Below, piece after piece: positions 31,438 through 43,720 of a stretch of 64,000 bases of DNA. The notes beneath the pieces were generated by a model. The model saw nothing but the letters and a program-made list of their open reading frames with translations, did no database searches and had not been told where the DNA came from. This DNA comes from Lithodes maja. Its lineage: Eukaryota > Arthropoda > Malacostraca > Decapoda > Lithodidae. Positions within the stretch are counted from its first letter, which is position 1, and every line of letters begins with the position of its first letter. The stretch covers positions 62,001-126,000 of the forward strand of contig JBAKBP010004290.1 in NCBI GenBank assembly GCA_037953745.1, written 5' to 3'. Both the position numbers and the translations under genes were made by a program.

Positions 31438-34400
31438 GACGGGTGGAGGCATTACCGGTGTATTATATTTGGTCTGCTACATTAACCCCTTCTGCACCGG
31501 TAACGTCTTTATGTTAGGACGGGTGGAGGCATTACCGGTGTATTATATTTGGTCTGCTACATTAACCCCTTCTGCACCGGTAACGTCTTTATGTTAGGAC
31601 GGGTGGAGGCATTACCGGTGTATTATATTTGGTCTGCTACATTAACCCCTTCTGCACCGGTAACGTCTTTATGTTAGGACGGATGGAGGCATTACCGGTG
31701 TATTATATTTGGTCTGCTACATTAACCCCTTCTGCACCGGTAACGTCTTTATGTTAGGACGGGTGGAGGCATTACCGGTGTATTATATTTGGTCTGCTAC
31801 ATTAACCCCTTCTGCACCGGTAACGTCTTTATGTTAGGACGGGTGGAGGCATTACCGGTGTATTATATTTGGTCTGCTACATTAACCCCTTCTGCACCGG
31901 TAACGTCTTTATGTTAGGACGGGTGGAGGCATTACCGGTGTATTATATTTGGTCTGCTACATTAACCCCTTCTGCACCGGTAACGTCTTTATGTTAGGAC
32001 GGGTGGAGGCATTACCGGTGTATTATATTTGGTCTGCTACATTAACCCCTTCTGCACCGGTAACGTCTTTATGTTAGGACGGGTGGAGGCATTACCGGTG
32101 TATTATATTTGGTCTGCTACATTAACCCCTTCTGCACCGGTAACGTCTTTATGTTAGGACGGGTGGAGGCATTACCGGTGTATTATATTTGGTCTGCTAC
32201 ATTAACCCCTTCTGCACCGGTAACGTCTTTATGTTAGGACGGGTGGAGGCATTACCGGTGTATTATATTTGGTCTGCTACATTAACCCCTTCTGCACCGG
32301 TAACGTCTTTATGTTAGGACGGGTGGAGGCATTACCGGTGTATTATATTTGGTCTGCTACATTAACCCCTTCTGCACCGGTAACGTCTTTATGTTAGGAC
32401 GGGTGGAGGCATTACCGGTGTATTATATTTGGTCTGCTACATTAACCCCTTCTGCACCGGTAACGTCTTTATGTTAGGACGGGTGGAGGCATTACCGGTG
32501 TATTATATTTGGTCTGCTACATTAACCCCTTCTGCACCGGTAACGTCTTTATGTTAGGACGGGTGGAGGCATTACCGGTGTATTATATTTGGTCTGCTAC
32601 ATTAACCCCTTCTGCACCGGTAACGTCTTTATGTTAGGACGGGTGGAGGCATTACCGGTGTATTATATTTGGTCTGCTACATTAACCCCTTCTGCACCGG
32701 TAACGTCTTTATGTTAGGACGGGTGGAGGCATTACCGGTGTATTATATTTGGTCTGCTACATTAACCCCTTCTGCACCGGTAAAGTCTTTATGTTAGGAC
32801 GGGTGGAGGCATTACCGGTGTATTATATTTGGTCTGCTACATTAACCCCTTCTGCACCGGTAAAGTCTTTATGTTAGGACGGGTGGAGGCATTACCGGTG
32901 TATTATATTTGGTCTGCTACATTAACCCCTTCTGCACCGGTAACGTCTTTATGTTAGGACGGGTGGAGGCATTACCGGTGTATTATATTTGGTCTGCTAC
33001 ATTAACCCCTTCTGCACCGGTAACGTCTTTATGTTAGGACGGGTGAAGGCATTACCGGTGTATTATATTTGGTCTGCTACATTAACCCCTTCTGCACCGG
33101 TAAAGTCTTTATGTTTGGACGGGTGGAGGCATTACCAGTGTATTATATTTGGTCTGCTACATTAACCCCTTCTGCACCGGTAACGTCTTTATGTTAGGAC
33201 GGGTGGAGGCATTACCGGTGTATTATATTTGGTCTGCTACATTAACCCCTTCTGCACCGGTAAAGTCTTTATGTTAGGACGGGTGGAGGCATTACCGGTG
33301 TATTATATTTGGTCTGCTACATTAACCCCTTCTGCACCGGTAAAGTCTTTATGTTAGGACGGGTGGAGGCATTACCGGTGTATTATATTTGGCCTGCTAC
33401 ATTAACCCCTTCTGCACCGGTAACGTCTTTATGTTAGGACGGGTGGAGGCATTACCGGTGTATTATATTTGGTCTGCTACATTAACCCCTTCTGCACCGG
33501 TAAAGTCTTTATGTTAGGACGGGTGGAGGCATTACCGGTGTATTATATTTGGTCTGCTACATTAACCCCTTCTGCAACGGTAACGTCTTTATGTTAGGAC
33601 GGGTGGAGGCATTACTGGTGTATTATATTTCGTCTGCTACATTAACCCCTTCTGCACCGGTAACGTCTTTATGTTAGGACGGGTGGAGGCATTACCGGTG
33701 TATTATATTTGGTCTGCTACATTAACCCCTTCTGCACCGGTAACGTCTTTATGTTAGGACGGGTGGAGGCATTACCGGTGTATTATATTTGGTCTGCTAC
33801 ATTAACCCCTTCTGCACCGGTAAAGTCTTTATGTTAGGACGGGTGGAGGCATTACCGGTGTATTATATTTGGTTTGCTACATTAACCCCTTCTGCACCGG
33901 TAAAGTCTTTATGTTAGGACGGGTGGAGGCATTACCGGTGTATTATATTTGGTCTGCTACATTAACCCCTTCTGCACCGGTAACGTCTTTATGTTAGGAC
34001 GGGTGGAGGCATTACCGGTGTATTATATTTGGTCTGCTACATTAACCCCTTCTGCACCGGTAAAGTCTTTATGTTAGGACGGGTGGAGGCATTACCGGTG
34101 TATTATATTTGGTCTGCTACATTAACCCCTTCTGCACCGGTAACGTCTTTATGTTAGGACGGGTGGAGGCATTACCGGTGTATTATATTTGGTCTGCTAC
34201 ATTAACCCCTTCTGCACCGGTAACCTCTTTATGTTAGGACGGGTGGAGGCATTACCGGTGTATTATATTTGGTCTGCTACATTAACCCCTTCTGCACCGG
34301 TAACGTCTTTATGTTAGGACGGGTGGAGGCATTACCGGTGTATTATATTTGGCCTGCTACATTAACCCCTTCTGCACCGGTAACGTCTTTATGTTAGGAC

Positions 34401-37272
34401 GGGTGGAGGCATTACCGGTGTATTATATTTGGTCTGCTACATTAACCCCTTCTGCACCGGTAAAGTCTTTATGTTAGGACGGGTGGAGGCATTACCGGTG
34501 TATTATATTTGGTCTGCTACATTAACCCCTTCTGCACCGGTAACGTCTTTATGTTAGGACGGGTGGAGGCATTACCGGTGTATTATATTTGGTCTGCTAC
34601 ATTAACCCCTTCTGCACCGGTAAAGTCTTTATGTTAGGACGGGTGGAGGCATTACCGGTGTATTATATTTGGTCTGCTACATTAACCCCTTCTGCACCGG
34701 TAAAGTCTTTATGTTAGGACGGGTGGAGGCATTACCGGTGTATTCTATTTTTGGCCTGCTACATTAACCCCTTCTGCACCGGTAACGTCTTTATGTTAGG
34801 ACGGGTGGAGGCATTACCGGTGTATTATATTTGGTCTGCTACATTAACCCCTTCTGCACCGGTAACGTCTTTATGTTAGGACGGGTGGAGGCATTACCGG
34901 TGTATTATATTTGGTCTGCTACATTAACCCCTTCTGCACCGGTAAAGTCTTTATGTTAGGACGGGTGGAGGCATTACCGGTGTATTATATTTGGTCTGCT
35001 ACATTAACCCCTTCTGCACCGGTAACGTCTTTATGTTAGGACGGGTGGAGGCATTACCGGTGTATTATATTTGGTCTGCTACATTAACCCCTTCTGCACC
35101 GGTAACGTCTTTATGTTAGGACGGGTGGAGGCATTACCGGTGTATTATATTTGGTCTGCTACATTAACCCCTTCTGCACCGGTAAAGTCTTTATGTTAGG
35201 ACGGGTGGAGGCATTACCGGTGTATTATATTTGGCCTGCTACATTAACCCCTTCTGCACCGGTAACGTCTTTATGTTAGGACGGGTGGAAGCATTACCAG
35301 TGTATTATATTTGGTCTGCTACATTAACCCCTTCTGCACCGGTAAAGTCTTTATGTTAGGACGGGTGGAGGCATTACCGGTGTATTATATTTGGTCTGCT
35401 ACATTAACCCCTTCTGCACCGGTAACCTCTTTATATTAGGACGGGTGGAGGCATTACCGGTGTATTATATTTGGTCTTCTACATTAACCCCTTCTGCACC
35501 GGTAACCTCTTTATGTTAGGACGGGTGGAGGCATTACCGGTGTATTATATTTGGTCTGCTACATTAACCCCTTCTGCACCGGTAACGTCTTTATGTTAGG
35601 ACGGGTGGAGGCATTACCGGTGTATTATATTTGGTCTGCTACATTAACCCCTTCTGCACCGGTAACGTCTTTATGTTAGGACGGGTGGAGGCATTACCGG
35701 TGTATTATATTTGGTCTGCTACATTAACCCCTTCTGCACCGGTAACGTCTTTATGTTAGGACGGGTGGAGGCATTACCGGTGTATTATATTTGGTCTGCT
35801 ACATTAACCCCTTCTGCACCGGTAACGTCTTTATGTTAGGACGGGTGGAGGCATTACCGGTGTATTATATTTGGTCTGCTACATTAACCCCTTCTGCACC
35901 GGTAACCTCTTTATGTTAGGACGGGTGGAGGCATTACCGGTGTATTATATTTGGTCTGCTACATTAACCCCTTCTGCACCGGTAACGTCTTTATGTTAGG
36001 ACGGGTGGAGGCATTACCGGTGTATTATATTTGGTCTGCTACATTAACCCCTTCTGCACCGGTAACGTCTTTATGTTAGGACGGGTGGAGGCATTACCGG
36101 TGTATTATATTTGGTCTGCTACATTAACCCCTTCTGCACCGGTAACGTCTTTATGTTAGGACGGGTGGAGGCATTACCGGTGTATTATATTTGGTCTGCT
36201 ACATTAACCCCTTCTGCACCGGTAAAGTCTTTATGTTAGGACGGGTGGAGGCATTACCGGTGTATTATATTTGGCCTGCTACATTAACCCCTTCTGCACC
36301 GGTAACGTCTTTATGTTAGGACGGGTGGAGGCATTACCGGTGTATTATATTTGGTCTGCTACATTAACCCCTTCTGCACCGGTAAAGTCTTTATGTTAGG
36401 ACGGGTGGAGGCATTACCGGTGTATTATATTTGGTCTGCTACATTAACCCCTTCTGCACCGGTAACGTCTTTATGTTAGGACGGGTGGAGGCATTACCGG
36501 TGTATTATATTTGGTCTGCTACATTAACCCCTTCTGCACCGGTAACGTCTTTATGTTAGGACGGGTGGAGGCATTACCGGTGTATTATATTTGGTCTGCT
36601 ACATTAACCCCTTCTGCACCGGTAACGTCTTTATGTTAGGACGGGTGGAGGCATTACCGGTGTATTATATTTGGTCTGCTACATTAACCCCTTCTGCACC
36701 GGTAACGTCTTTATGTTAGGACGGGTGGAGGCATTACCGGTGTATTATATTTGGTCTGCTACATTAACCCCTTCTGCACCGGTAACCTCTTTATGTTAGG
36801 ACGGGTGGAGGCATTACCGGTGTATTATATTTGGTCTGCTACATTAACCCCTTCTGCACCGGTAACGTCTTTATGTTAGGACGGGTGGAGGCATTACCGG
36901 TGTATTATATTTGGTCTGCTACATTAACCCCTTCTGCACCGGTAACGTCTTTATGTTAGGACGGGTGGAGGCATTACCGGTGTATTATATTTGGTCTGCT
37001 ACATTAACCCCTTCTGCACCGGTAACGTCTTTATGTTAGGACGGGTGGAGGCATTACCGGTGTATTATATTTGGTCTGCTACATTAACCCCTTCTGCACC
37101 GGTAACGTCTTTATGTTAGGACGGGTGGAGGCATTACCGGTGTATTATATTTGGCCTGCTACATTAACCCCTTCTGCACCGGTAACGTCTTTATGTTAGG
37201 ACGGGTGGAGGCATTACCGGTGTATTATATTTGGCCTGCTACATTAACCCCTTCTGCACTGGTAACGTCTTT
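31438..37272. repeat. 80-bp satellite, about 73 copies
   Basis: The unit starts 'gacgggtggaggcattaccg' and has an 80-bp period. Each unit has a perfect 9-bp inverted repeat, TTACCGGTG and CACCGGTAA, about 36 bp apart. Units near the left (31438-32760) are almost identical. From about 32780 variants accumulate: 'taaagtc' and 'taacctc' for 'taacgtc', and 'ggcctgc' for 'ggtctgc'. One unit at about 34745 has 2 extra bases. There is no long ORF and no spacers. Confidence 0.97.
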
Positions 37273-37498
37273 TTAACTTTATTCTTGCTTCTATTTGACG
37301 ATTTTATTCAGTTTCAAAAGGGCCTCCAGCAATTGATAAGCTTCAAACTATCTCACTTATTCCATTTTACTACCACAGATCCTTCTTAAACTGCACAAAA
37401 CCCTCTAAAACATAGCTACAATCAAATATAAAACATGTCGCCGGTACAGAAGGGGTTAATGCGGCCCTACAATATTGTACCATGTCAAATTTAGCCTG
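37273..37498. other. Right unique arm of the hAT element
   Basis: It contains 'ccggtacagaaggggttaat' at 37441-37460, the reverse complement (19 of 20) of the satellite segment 'attaaccccttctgcaccgg'. No ORF is supported. Confidence 0.7.
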
Positions 37499-37506
37499 CT
37501 CTAACC

Positions 37507-37521
37507 ATTACACCATCAAGA
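37507..37521 (-). repeat. tRNA-derived SINE, 5' part
   Basis: 'attacaccatcaaga' completes the tRNA-like head begun at 30973 (compare 56893-56907). It follows the right copy of the CTCTAACC duplication. Confidence 0.7.
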
Positions 37522-37524
37522 CGG

Positions 37525-37690
37525 TTTGAGAAATAAAATTGGACCGAGAACTGAGCCTTGTGGTACACCGCTTGTAACATTTACCCAATTCGAGGCTTTG
37601 CCATAAATTGCTACTCGTTGCTTTCGCTCGCTTAGCCAATCCTGACAATTGGTAACGCTGCCTTTCTAGACTTTCTGTACTGTCTTTCAA
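37525..37690 (-). pseudogene. CR1-like LINE RT, middle part
   Basis: The minus strand encodes 'QDWLSERKQRVAIYGKAS' and 'SGVPQGSVLGPILFL', the RT block just before the YINDVDDG seen at 30862. The 60-codon frame reported at 37508-37690 is a different, uninformative frame. The 5' end is lost near 37690. Confidence 0.8.
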
Positions 37691-37842
37691 AACTTCCCCT
37701 GTGATGCCGCCTATATCACATATTAGCTATACACATATATAGAAAACCAGTGTTACCAATGTCAGCCAGGTTAGTTTGAATATCTTTAGTTATAAAATAA
37801 AGCTGCTACTCTATTACGTTTGGTACTCCAGCATACACTGAA
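37691..37842. other. Unassigned spacer
   Basis: No feature is supported here. Confidence 0.4.
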
Positions 37843-37935
37843 TGGGAGATGGGTTGTTTTTTTAAGTCCCCCATCTCCCTCATGCTTAGCCCGTTGCTTT
37901 TTAGATTTTAAGATGTTTTCCCCATTAGTTATTGT
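37843..37935 (-). mobile_element. TTAAGGGG-family MITE fragment
   Basis: 'gggagatggg' followed by 'cccccatctccctcatgctt' and 'ttccccattagtt' matches one end of the family. It is truncated at the start of Penelope-like sequence. Confidence 0.7.
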
Positions 37936-38701
37936 TATGACAATACATTTTTCTACAGAAACTACATGTCTTCCGACCACACAACAGACGAATCCATTAT
38001 GAAAGAAATAATTCACAAAAACGTCCTCCCCACCAACCCTGACAATAAAATAAAACTCATTATTTACTACAAATCTCCTAAGACCTCCAACCTTGTCCTC
38101 CGTAACCGCCCCATTTCCACCAACCAACCGAAAGACGATCATGTGATATACCAGCATATTTGCACCTCTGGGGACTGTGGACCCCTATCCTATGTTGGAA
38201 TGACACAGACTCGCCTTTCCCGTCGACTAACCCTCCACCTTCAATCTGGCGCTATAAAAGATCACTATCAAGCCCCCCACCATCTTGCCCTAACTCGCGC
38301 CGACCTAGACAAACAAACCACCATACTCGACAAAAAATCAGACCCCAGAAGACTAGCTATTTTAGAAGCTCTTTACATCCAAACACTCAACCCCAGCATC
38401 AACAACCAAACACAAGACCTTCAAATTCTTCCTTCAGGCAAGCGTTACAGGCATGCTGCCCCCCTTCCTCTCGCCCCGTGCCCCCCTTCCTTACGCTTCC
38501 GTGCTCAGCACACAACTGACAACACCAACCAATCACAGCCACCCACAGCCAACAACCAACCACCGATAAGATTTAGTACCCGTCTCGCGAATAGACTGCC
38601 TTCCACCAATGAACAGCCACCACACACCCAGTAGCTCCGCCCACCTCCCTCTTCTTGATCCTCGAATTTTGTATAAATATGATGCTTTGTCCCTATTCTA
38701 A
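37936..38701 (+). mobile_element. Penelope-like element copy 3, left part
   Basis: The frame starts in the linker 'FYRNYMSS' and encodes a GIY-YIG endonuclease ('DHVIYQHIC', 'SYVGMTQTRLSRRLTLHLQ', 'SDPRRLAILEALYIQ') with a Pro/Thr-rich C-terminus ending at 38634. RT is absent. The element is cut after 'ctattctaa' (38693-38701) by LINE-D and continues at 44377. It is diverged from copies 1 and 2, so it is a different subfamily or older. Confidence 0.88.
37966..38634 (+). CDS. GIY-YIG endonuclease of Penelope-like copy 3 (partial protein)
   Basis: A 222-codon open frame without internal breaks. The ATG at 37966 lies inside the linker, so this is only the C-terminal part of the normal RT-endonuclease protein. 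Core elements are 'VIYQHIC', 'YVGMTQTRLS', 'LQSGAIKDHY' and 'LEALYIQTLNPSINNQ'. Members of this domain family cut DNA with a conserved Tyr/Arg/Glu set. Tyr and Arg are visible in these blocks and a downstream Glu lies in 'LEALYI'. Without RT it cannot retrotranspose alone. Confidence 0.75.
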   Translation: MSSDHTTDESIMKEIIHKNVLPTNPDNKIKLIIYYKSPKTSNLVLRNRPISTNQPKDDHVIYQHICTSGDCGPLSYVGMTQTRLSRRLTLHLQSGAIKDHYQAPHHLALTRADLDKQTTILDKKSDPRRLAILEALYIQTLNPSINNQTQDLQILPSGKRYRHAAPLPLAPCPPSLRFRAQHTTDNTNQSQPPTANNQPPIRFSTRLANRLPSTNEQPPHTQ

Positions 38702-39392
38702 ACAGAGACTTCGAGGTGGTACTTGGTGACGCTCTGGTCTCTCTTACAGGCCTGTAGCCCCGCCCCCCCCCCCCCCCCCCCATCTTCAAGCGGCAGAAGT
38801 AAGAAGAAAGAAGAAAGAAGAAAGAAGAATCTTCAAGCAGCAGAAGATGGACGTCTTGAGGACCAGAAAAAAACCTAGCCCCCTAGCTTCTTCCTCCATC
38901 TGTACTCTCCTCCAATCAACACCTCGATCTGCACTCGCCCGGCCAATCAGCTCCCTGCATCTCGCCTCATACCTCATCATCATCCTCCTCCAGTGCCAGT
39001 GTCATTACTTTCCTATATTCTCTTCTTTCCCCAATTTCTTTCCAGCTTTTTTTTTTGTTTTTTTTTTTTTTTGTTCCAAATTTTTAAATGTGTGTACCCG
39101 CTCCCGCCCAGTAGAAACCCACTTGTAGTACGACGCTGAACCCCGAGGGCATTGCCACGAGGGGGGGGGATTCGCCCCTGGTTATAGGAGGCAAGTGGGT
39201 AGGGTTTAAGCTCCAAGTAGGTTTAGGGCCCTGTGACAGACTTAGTCCAAGGGCATAGGTAGGAATTAGGTTTTTTCTGGGGACACTCCGTAGGGGTGCC
39301 CCCTGGGTACAGTCTAGCTTTATCATTTAAATTATCTCCTCCCCATTTTCAAAATTTATTCTTTTAAAAATTAGCTCTCTTAATGTTTCAGT
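38702..39392 (+). other. LINE-D 5' untranslated region
   Basis: About 690 bp from the insertion point to the ORF1 ATG. It contains a poly(C) tract, a purine-rich AAGAAAG repeat near 38797-38828 and poly(T) near 39047-39072. No ORF is supported. Non-LTR elements of this type often have internal promoters here, but I see no definite motif. Confidence 0.6.
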
Positions 39393-40817
39393 ATGGCACT
39401 GTATGTGAAATTTAAATGTAACTCTCCTCCCCCTGATGATCCTGGCTCACACATATTCAGCATCACCCAGACCCAAATTGTTAAAGTCTTCAAAAATCCA
39501 AATAATACCCTAAAAGTTCGCCTTGCCTCTCAAAAAGATCTCGATGCATACCTAGCCCCTGATAACATAAATAAACTCAAAGATGCAGGGTATGAATTAG
39601 TGGTCTCTCCTGAGTTGAAAGCTGCTTGCACTGTCAAGATTGCTCACCCTGATAACAATATCTTCAACAGGGATGAGAATGACATAACTACAGAAATTTC
39701 ACAAAGAAACAACATCACAGTTTGTGATGTCACAAAGACTCCCAAAAAAGCCATCAAAATTCGCTGTGCCTCCCCTCAGGAAGCCAGCAGACTCCTCAAG
39801 TCAGGTCTCAAAGCCTTCCATGTGATCATACCACCTGAGTTCCTCTCTCCTGAATCATGGGTTAACCTCCAACAGTGTTTTAAGTGCTACCAGTATGGGC
39901 ATGTAACATCTACCTGTAAAAATGAGCAAGTATGCTCACGCTGTGGTGATGACCACTCATTCACAACTTGCTCCTCAACCTCCCTGAAGTGCAATAATTG
40001 TAATGGCCCCCACATTGCCATAAGTTCAGAATGCCCCTTCCGCCTCAATGTTCTCAAACAAACCCGAAAAAACTCAAAGACCTCTCCAACATCTTCCAAC
40101 AACCCCCGCCCTCTCTTCTCGTCCCATCCAGTCACCAACATATCATAATATTATGCCTCAGCTGCCAACCCATCACTCCCCCCTCAATCACTACCCATGA
40201 CCTCCTCCCCCTCCACCAGCTCCCACCCACCAAACCCTTTCTTCAACCAAGAAATTCTTGCCAAAACTTCGGTGCTGGTAAATATAGCTCTCCATTTAAC
40301 AGATCAACAAGTTACCCCAAAGTTCAACAAACTTCTCAATGACGGCCTCACTGCCCACAATCTTCCTGCCATCTCTATTCCTGAATCCTGGTACCAATTC
40401 AACAAAACAAAATCCTCCCAAACCCCCACAACCACCCACAACCCTACAACCATCTCCTCCCCCAATACCTCCTCATCCTCTATCTCCTCCCCCACCTCAG
40501 CCACACCCTCTGCCAGCACCTCCACCCTCTCCACATCCACCCTCAACTCCAAAACTCCTACTCCCAACTCTCGAGAAGTCACAAACCAAATTACTCCTGC
40601 CGAAAACCCTTCCCCCCCCCAATGTAGACATGCCCATCGACCCACCCTTACCTCACCAACATCCATGCCTCCCCCATCTACCTCTACCTCTATCTCCAAA
40701 ATCCCATCCATCCCACCTCAATCCCCCCTAAAACGCAAACCTAGCAGCCCTGCTGATGCAACCTCTCCCAACTCCCGCCGCTCTCGATCCAAATCCCGCA
40801 AGACAGAAAGCCCATAA
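39393..40817 (+). pseudogene. LINE-D ORF1, gag-like CCHC protein
   Basis: The frame opens at ATG 39393 and is broken by an in-frame TAA at 40146-40148, then continues in the same frame to 40817 (475 codons in all). The N-terminal part has two RRM-like or gag-like repeats without clear motifs. Three CCHC knuckles follow near residues 167-215: 'CFKCYQYGHVTSTC', 'CSRCGDDHSFTTC' and 'CNNCNGPHIAISSEC'. The C-terminal half is Pro/Ser/Thr-rich and ends basic ('SRRSRSKSRK'). Such ORF1 proteins bind the element RNA. It lies 151 bp upstream of ORF2. Confidence 0.88.
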
Positions 40818-40968
40818 GAAACGCCTCACATGACCTCCCACCCGTGTCATTTGGACAAAAATTTGGACAAGACCCCTCCCACACCTCACCCTCCCATCCC
40901 GCCCACCAACCTTACCCAACCACCCCATTATCACCAACTCACCCAACCTCACCCAACAATCATCCATC

Positions 40969-43720
40969 ATGCTCAAAGTAATTCAATTCAACATTAGACA
41001 TTACTACCCAAACAGACACTTACTCACACAATTAATACTAGATAATGACCCAGACATTATATTACTCAACAGCACTTGTATACACAACACACACAAAATA
41101 AAATTCATTGGCTACACAACACGACAATCTGACGACGATGCACACAACGGAGCTGCCATCATGATTAAAAGCACAATAAAACATGAATTCATGACAGACT
41201 GGACATATAAACACTTCTTAGCAGTAAAAACACACACAACACTCGGTCCCCTCATAGTCGCCACTACATATATCAGACCCAACACACACATTCCTTACAC
41301 TGATATGAACACATTATTTAACAACAATGTACCCACACTCATCCTTGCAGACTTTAATGCTAGACATCATGCTTTTCAACACACTACCAACAACCCACAC
41401 GGAACACAACTTCTAGCACTACACGACATAAAAAGACTAAATTTCCTTGGCCCAGATTTTGACACAGTTTTCATACACAATGGGTCTGGCAAACCTGATC
41501 TCATCTTCTCTAACCGAGCATTTAACCTTTTTCACCATCAAATTTCCCCTGGGCCTTTATCAGGATCCGATCACATCCCCATTTTCATGCAAATATCTTC
41601 AAATCCCATTTTAGTTCCTTCTACATCACATTACAATTACTCCCAGGCTAACTGGGATGAATTTCAACACATCCTATCACAACAAGATTACACAACTGAC
41701 TATGAGGGACTCCACTACACAAATCTAGATCAACAAATAGAACACTTACACAACACAATCATCAACGCTGCAAACACTACCATACCTAAAACATCCTACA
41801 AAGTCAGACACACATTCAGACCTTCTATACGTTCACAAAGACTCCTTGTGTGCTATTGTCGTCGATTTGAACAAAATAAACAAAACCACACCTAAGGCCG
41901 AGTACGACATGACCTCTCACACCTCAGAAATCATATCCTAGACAGCCTGCAATCTGACCATGACAGCCACTGGACACACCTCATACGCACTGCTGAACAA
42001 CACAGGAAAACTAAACCCTGGGAATTTTGGAGACACATAAACCGTTTAAAAGGCCACAATACAACATCTTCACTCATTGTAAACGGTAACACCATCACCG
42101 ATCCCAGGGAAATCACAGACATCTTCAAAGACACATGGGCCCAAGTATACCACCCACACGCTCCTGAAAGACCCGCCCAACAACACATTCGAAACATCGA
42201 ACAACATGTTAATAATATTGCAGACAACATCTCTCACGACACACACATCAACACAGACTCACTTAACCCCGACAACTACCTCACTGCTCCCATTGTGCCT
42301 GACGAAGTTAAGCTCATTCTCTCTAAAACACGGAGGAAGGCGCCTGGTGCCACAGGAATAAACCATCACATTGTAAAGCACCTCCCAAACACATTTATTA
42401 ATGCACTCACTTGCTTATACAACGCCATCCTGGCATCAGGCTACTTCCCCGTCTGCTTTAAGACCGCAACAATCATCCTTATTCCCAAGAAAAATCAAAA
42501 TAGCAAAGACCCACTGAACTACAGACCCATTAGTCTACTTGAGACTCTTGGGAAGACTTTTGAAACAATCATAAATCGCCGACTCAGACTGTACCTCGAA
42601 GACGAAGGACTTCTCACTGACAAACAGTTTGGTTTTAGACCCCGCAGATCCTCCCAGGAAGCACTTAACATAATCACCAACTACATTCACATTTAACAAA
42701 CACTCCAGACGAGGACACAAAACAGCACTCATCACAAAAGACATCAAAAAAGCATTTGACACTGTATGGCACGTAGGCCTGAAGTACAAAATCTGCAAAA
42801 ACTTCAATTTCCCCTTACCAATTAAAAAACTTCTCTGCAACTTCTTAGATAACAGATCAGCCAAAATTAAATTTTCAAATTTCTATTCAGACTCATTTCC
42901 ACTCCATGCAGGCGTACCTCAGGGCTCCGTGCTCGCACCTACACTGTACATTCTCTACACTAATGACATGCCAGATCCAATCAATAATGACTCTCTCACA
43001 ATTTCCTACGCTGACGACGTGACGCAACTTGTTAGGGCAACTACCATAGACGGTTTGACGAACAAAGCCAAGAGAGAGCTTGACCGAACAGCACAATGGG
43101 AAGAGAAATGGCGGATTCAGGCTCATCCTCGAAAATCCTTTATCACCTACATATCCACTGGTTACCTACGTCCTAGACCACTATTCCTCAACTCCCGCGC
43201 ACCTCCTCCCGATCGCATCCCAGTAACTGTCTCACCCACCAACAAAGTACTCGGCCTAACCTTTGACAAAAAACTTCTCTTTCATCGTCATGCAAATCAG
43301 ATTATCCCCATTGCTTCAAAATCACTTCAATCACTTTTCCGTTTTCAAAATGCCTCCATCAAAACTAAAACCCATTTGTACAAAGCCCTAATTAGACCGC
43401 TACTTTCATACGCCCCACTGACCAGCACTCTTTTGGCAAACTCCCACAAAATTAAACTTCAAAGAATTCAGAACAGAGCACTGAGGTGGATCCATGGAAC
43501 TCGGTGGTATGAGTTCCAAACATCGGAACACTTGCATGAACTCTCCCGCATCCCTCCACTTAATGTCTACAACAACTTTCTGGCTAATAAACAACTTGAA
43601 AAACTTGAGACCTTTAATAACTTTGTCCAAATTTTTAATAATATCACTCAACCCATCCGTCCCTGGTCGAACCTCTTGCATCCAATCAACAGAGAGGCTC
43701 CCAATGCCCTATTCACATAA
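40969..43720 (+). pseudogene. LINE-D ORF2, APE endonuclease and reverse transcriptase
   Basis: ATG at 40969. The endonuclease shows 'IQFNIRH', 'LNSTCI' (the usual acidic residue of the LNET-type motif is Ser here), 'ILADFNARHHAF' and 'GSDHIPI'. An in-frame TAA stands at 41893-41895 and a frameshift occurs near 42690. RT motifs are 'KAPGATGINHHIVKHL', 'LNYRPISLLETLGKTFE', 'QFGFRPRRSSQEAL', 'KKAFDTVWHVGL', 'HAGVPQGSVLAPTLY' and 'ISYADDVTQL'. The C-terminus has 'RPLLSYAPLTSTLL' and 'LQRIQNRALRWI'. No RNase H is seen. It would nick DNA and prime cDNA synthesis if intact. Confidence 0.9.

Larger units (their letters stand above)
30974..37498. mobile_element. hAT-type transposon carrying a satellite array
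   Basis: The left end begins CAGGGGTGTCAAAC, a terminus seen in many hAT elements. The element is flanked on both sides by the 8-bp direct repeat CTCTAACC (30966-30973 and 37499-37506), and hAT elements make 8-bp duplications. The repeat splits a tRNA-SINE that joins cleanly when the insert is removed. The right end (...TTAGCCTG) is diverged from a perfect inverted repeat. Internal DNA is 464 bp of unique sequence, an 80-bp satellite array and 226 bp of unique sequence. There is no transposase, so it is non-autonomous. Confidence 0.85.
28331..37690 (-). mobile_element. CR1-like LINE interrupted by SINE, hAT and minisatellite
   Basis: Reading leftward on the minus strand, RT sequence starts near 37690 with 'QDWLSERKQRVAIYGKAS' and 'TSGVPQGSVLGPILFL' (37525). 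It is interrupted by a SINE that itself holds a hAT transposon. It resumes at about 30862 with 'YINDVDDG' and FADDT, continues to the C-terminus and ends at a stop at 28430-28432 ('RLDKYLAMNPRLTAFVAK'). Within the last codons a 38-bp piece is amplified to 42 copies. The reading frame joins cleanly across both interruptions, which is why I treat this as one element. It is 5'-truncated and has several stops. Confidence 0.82.

Noticed and set aside
37508..37690. 60-aa minus-strand ORF
   Set aside because: Wrong frame of a CR1 RT fragment that reads SGVPQGSVLGPILFL in another frame.
30217..37690. Two separate CR1 fragments
   Set aside because: The RT motifs GPILFL and YINDVDDG join directly once the SINE and hAT are removed, so one interrupted copy is simpler.
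40304..40731. Glu/Val-rich and Pro-rich frames
   Set aside because: Shadows of the Pro/Ser/Thr-rich tail of LINE-D ORF1 in other frames.
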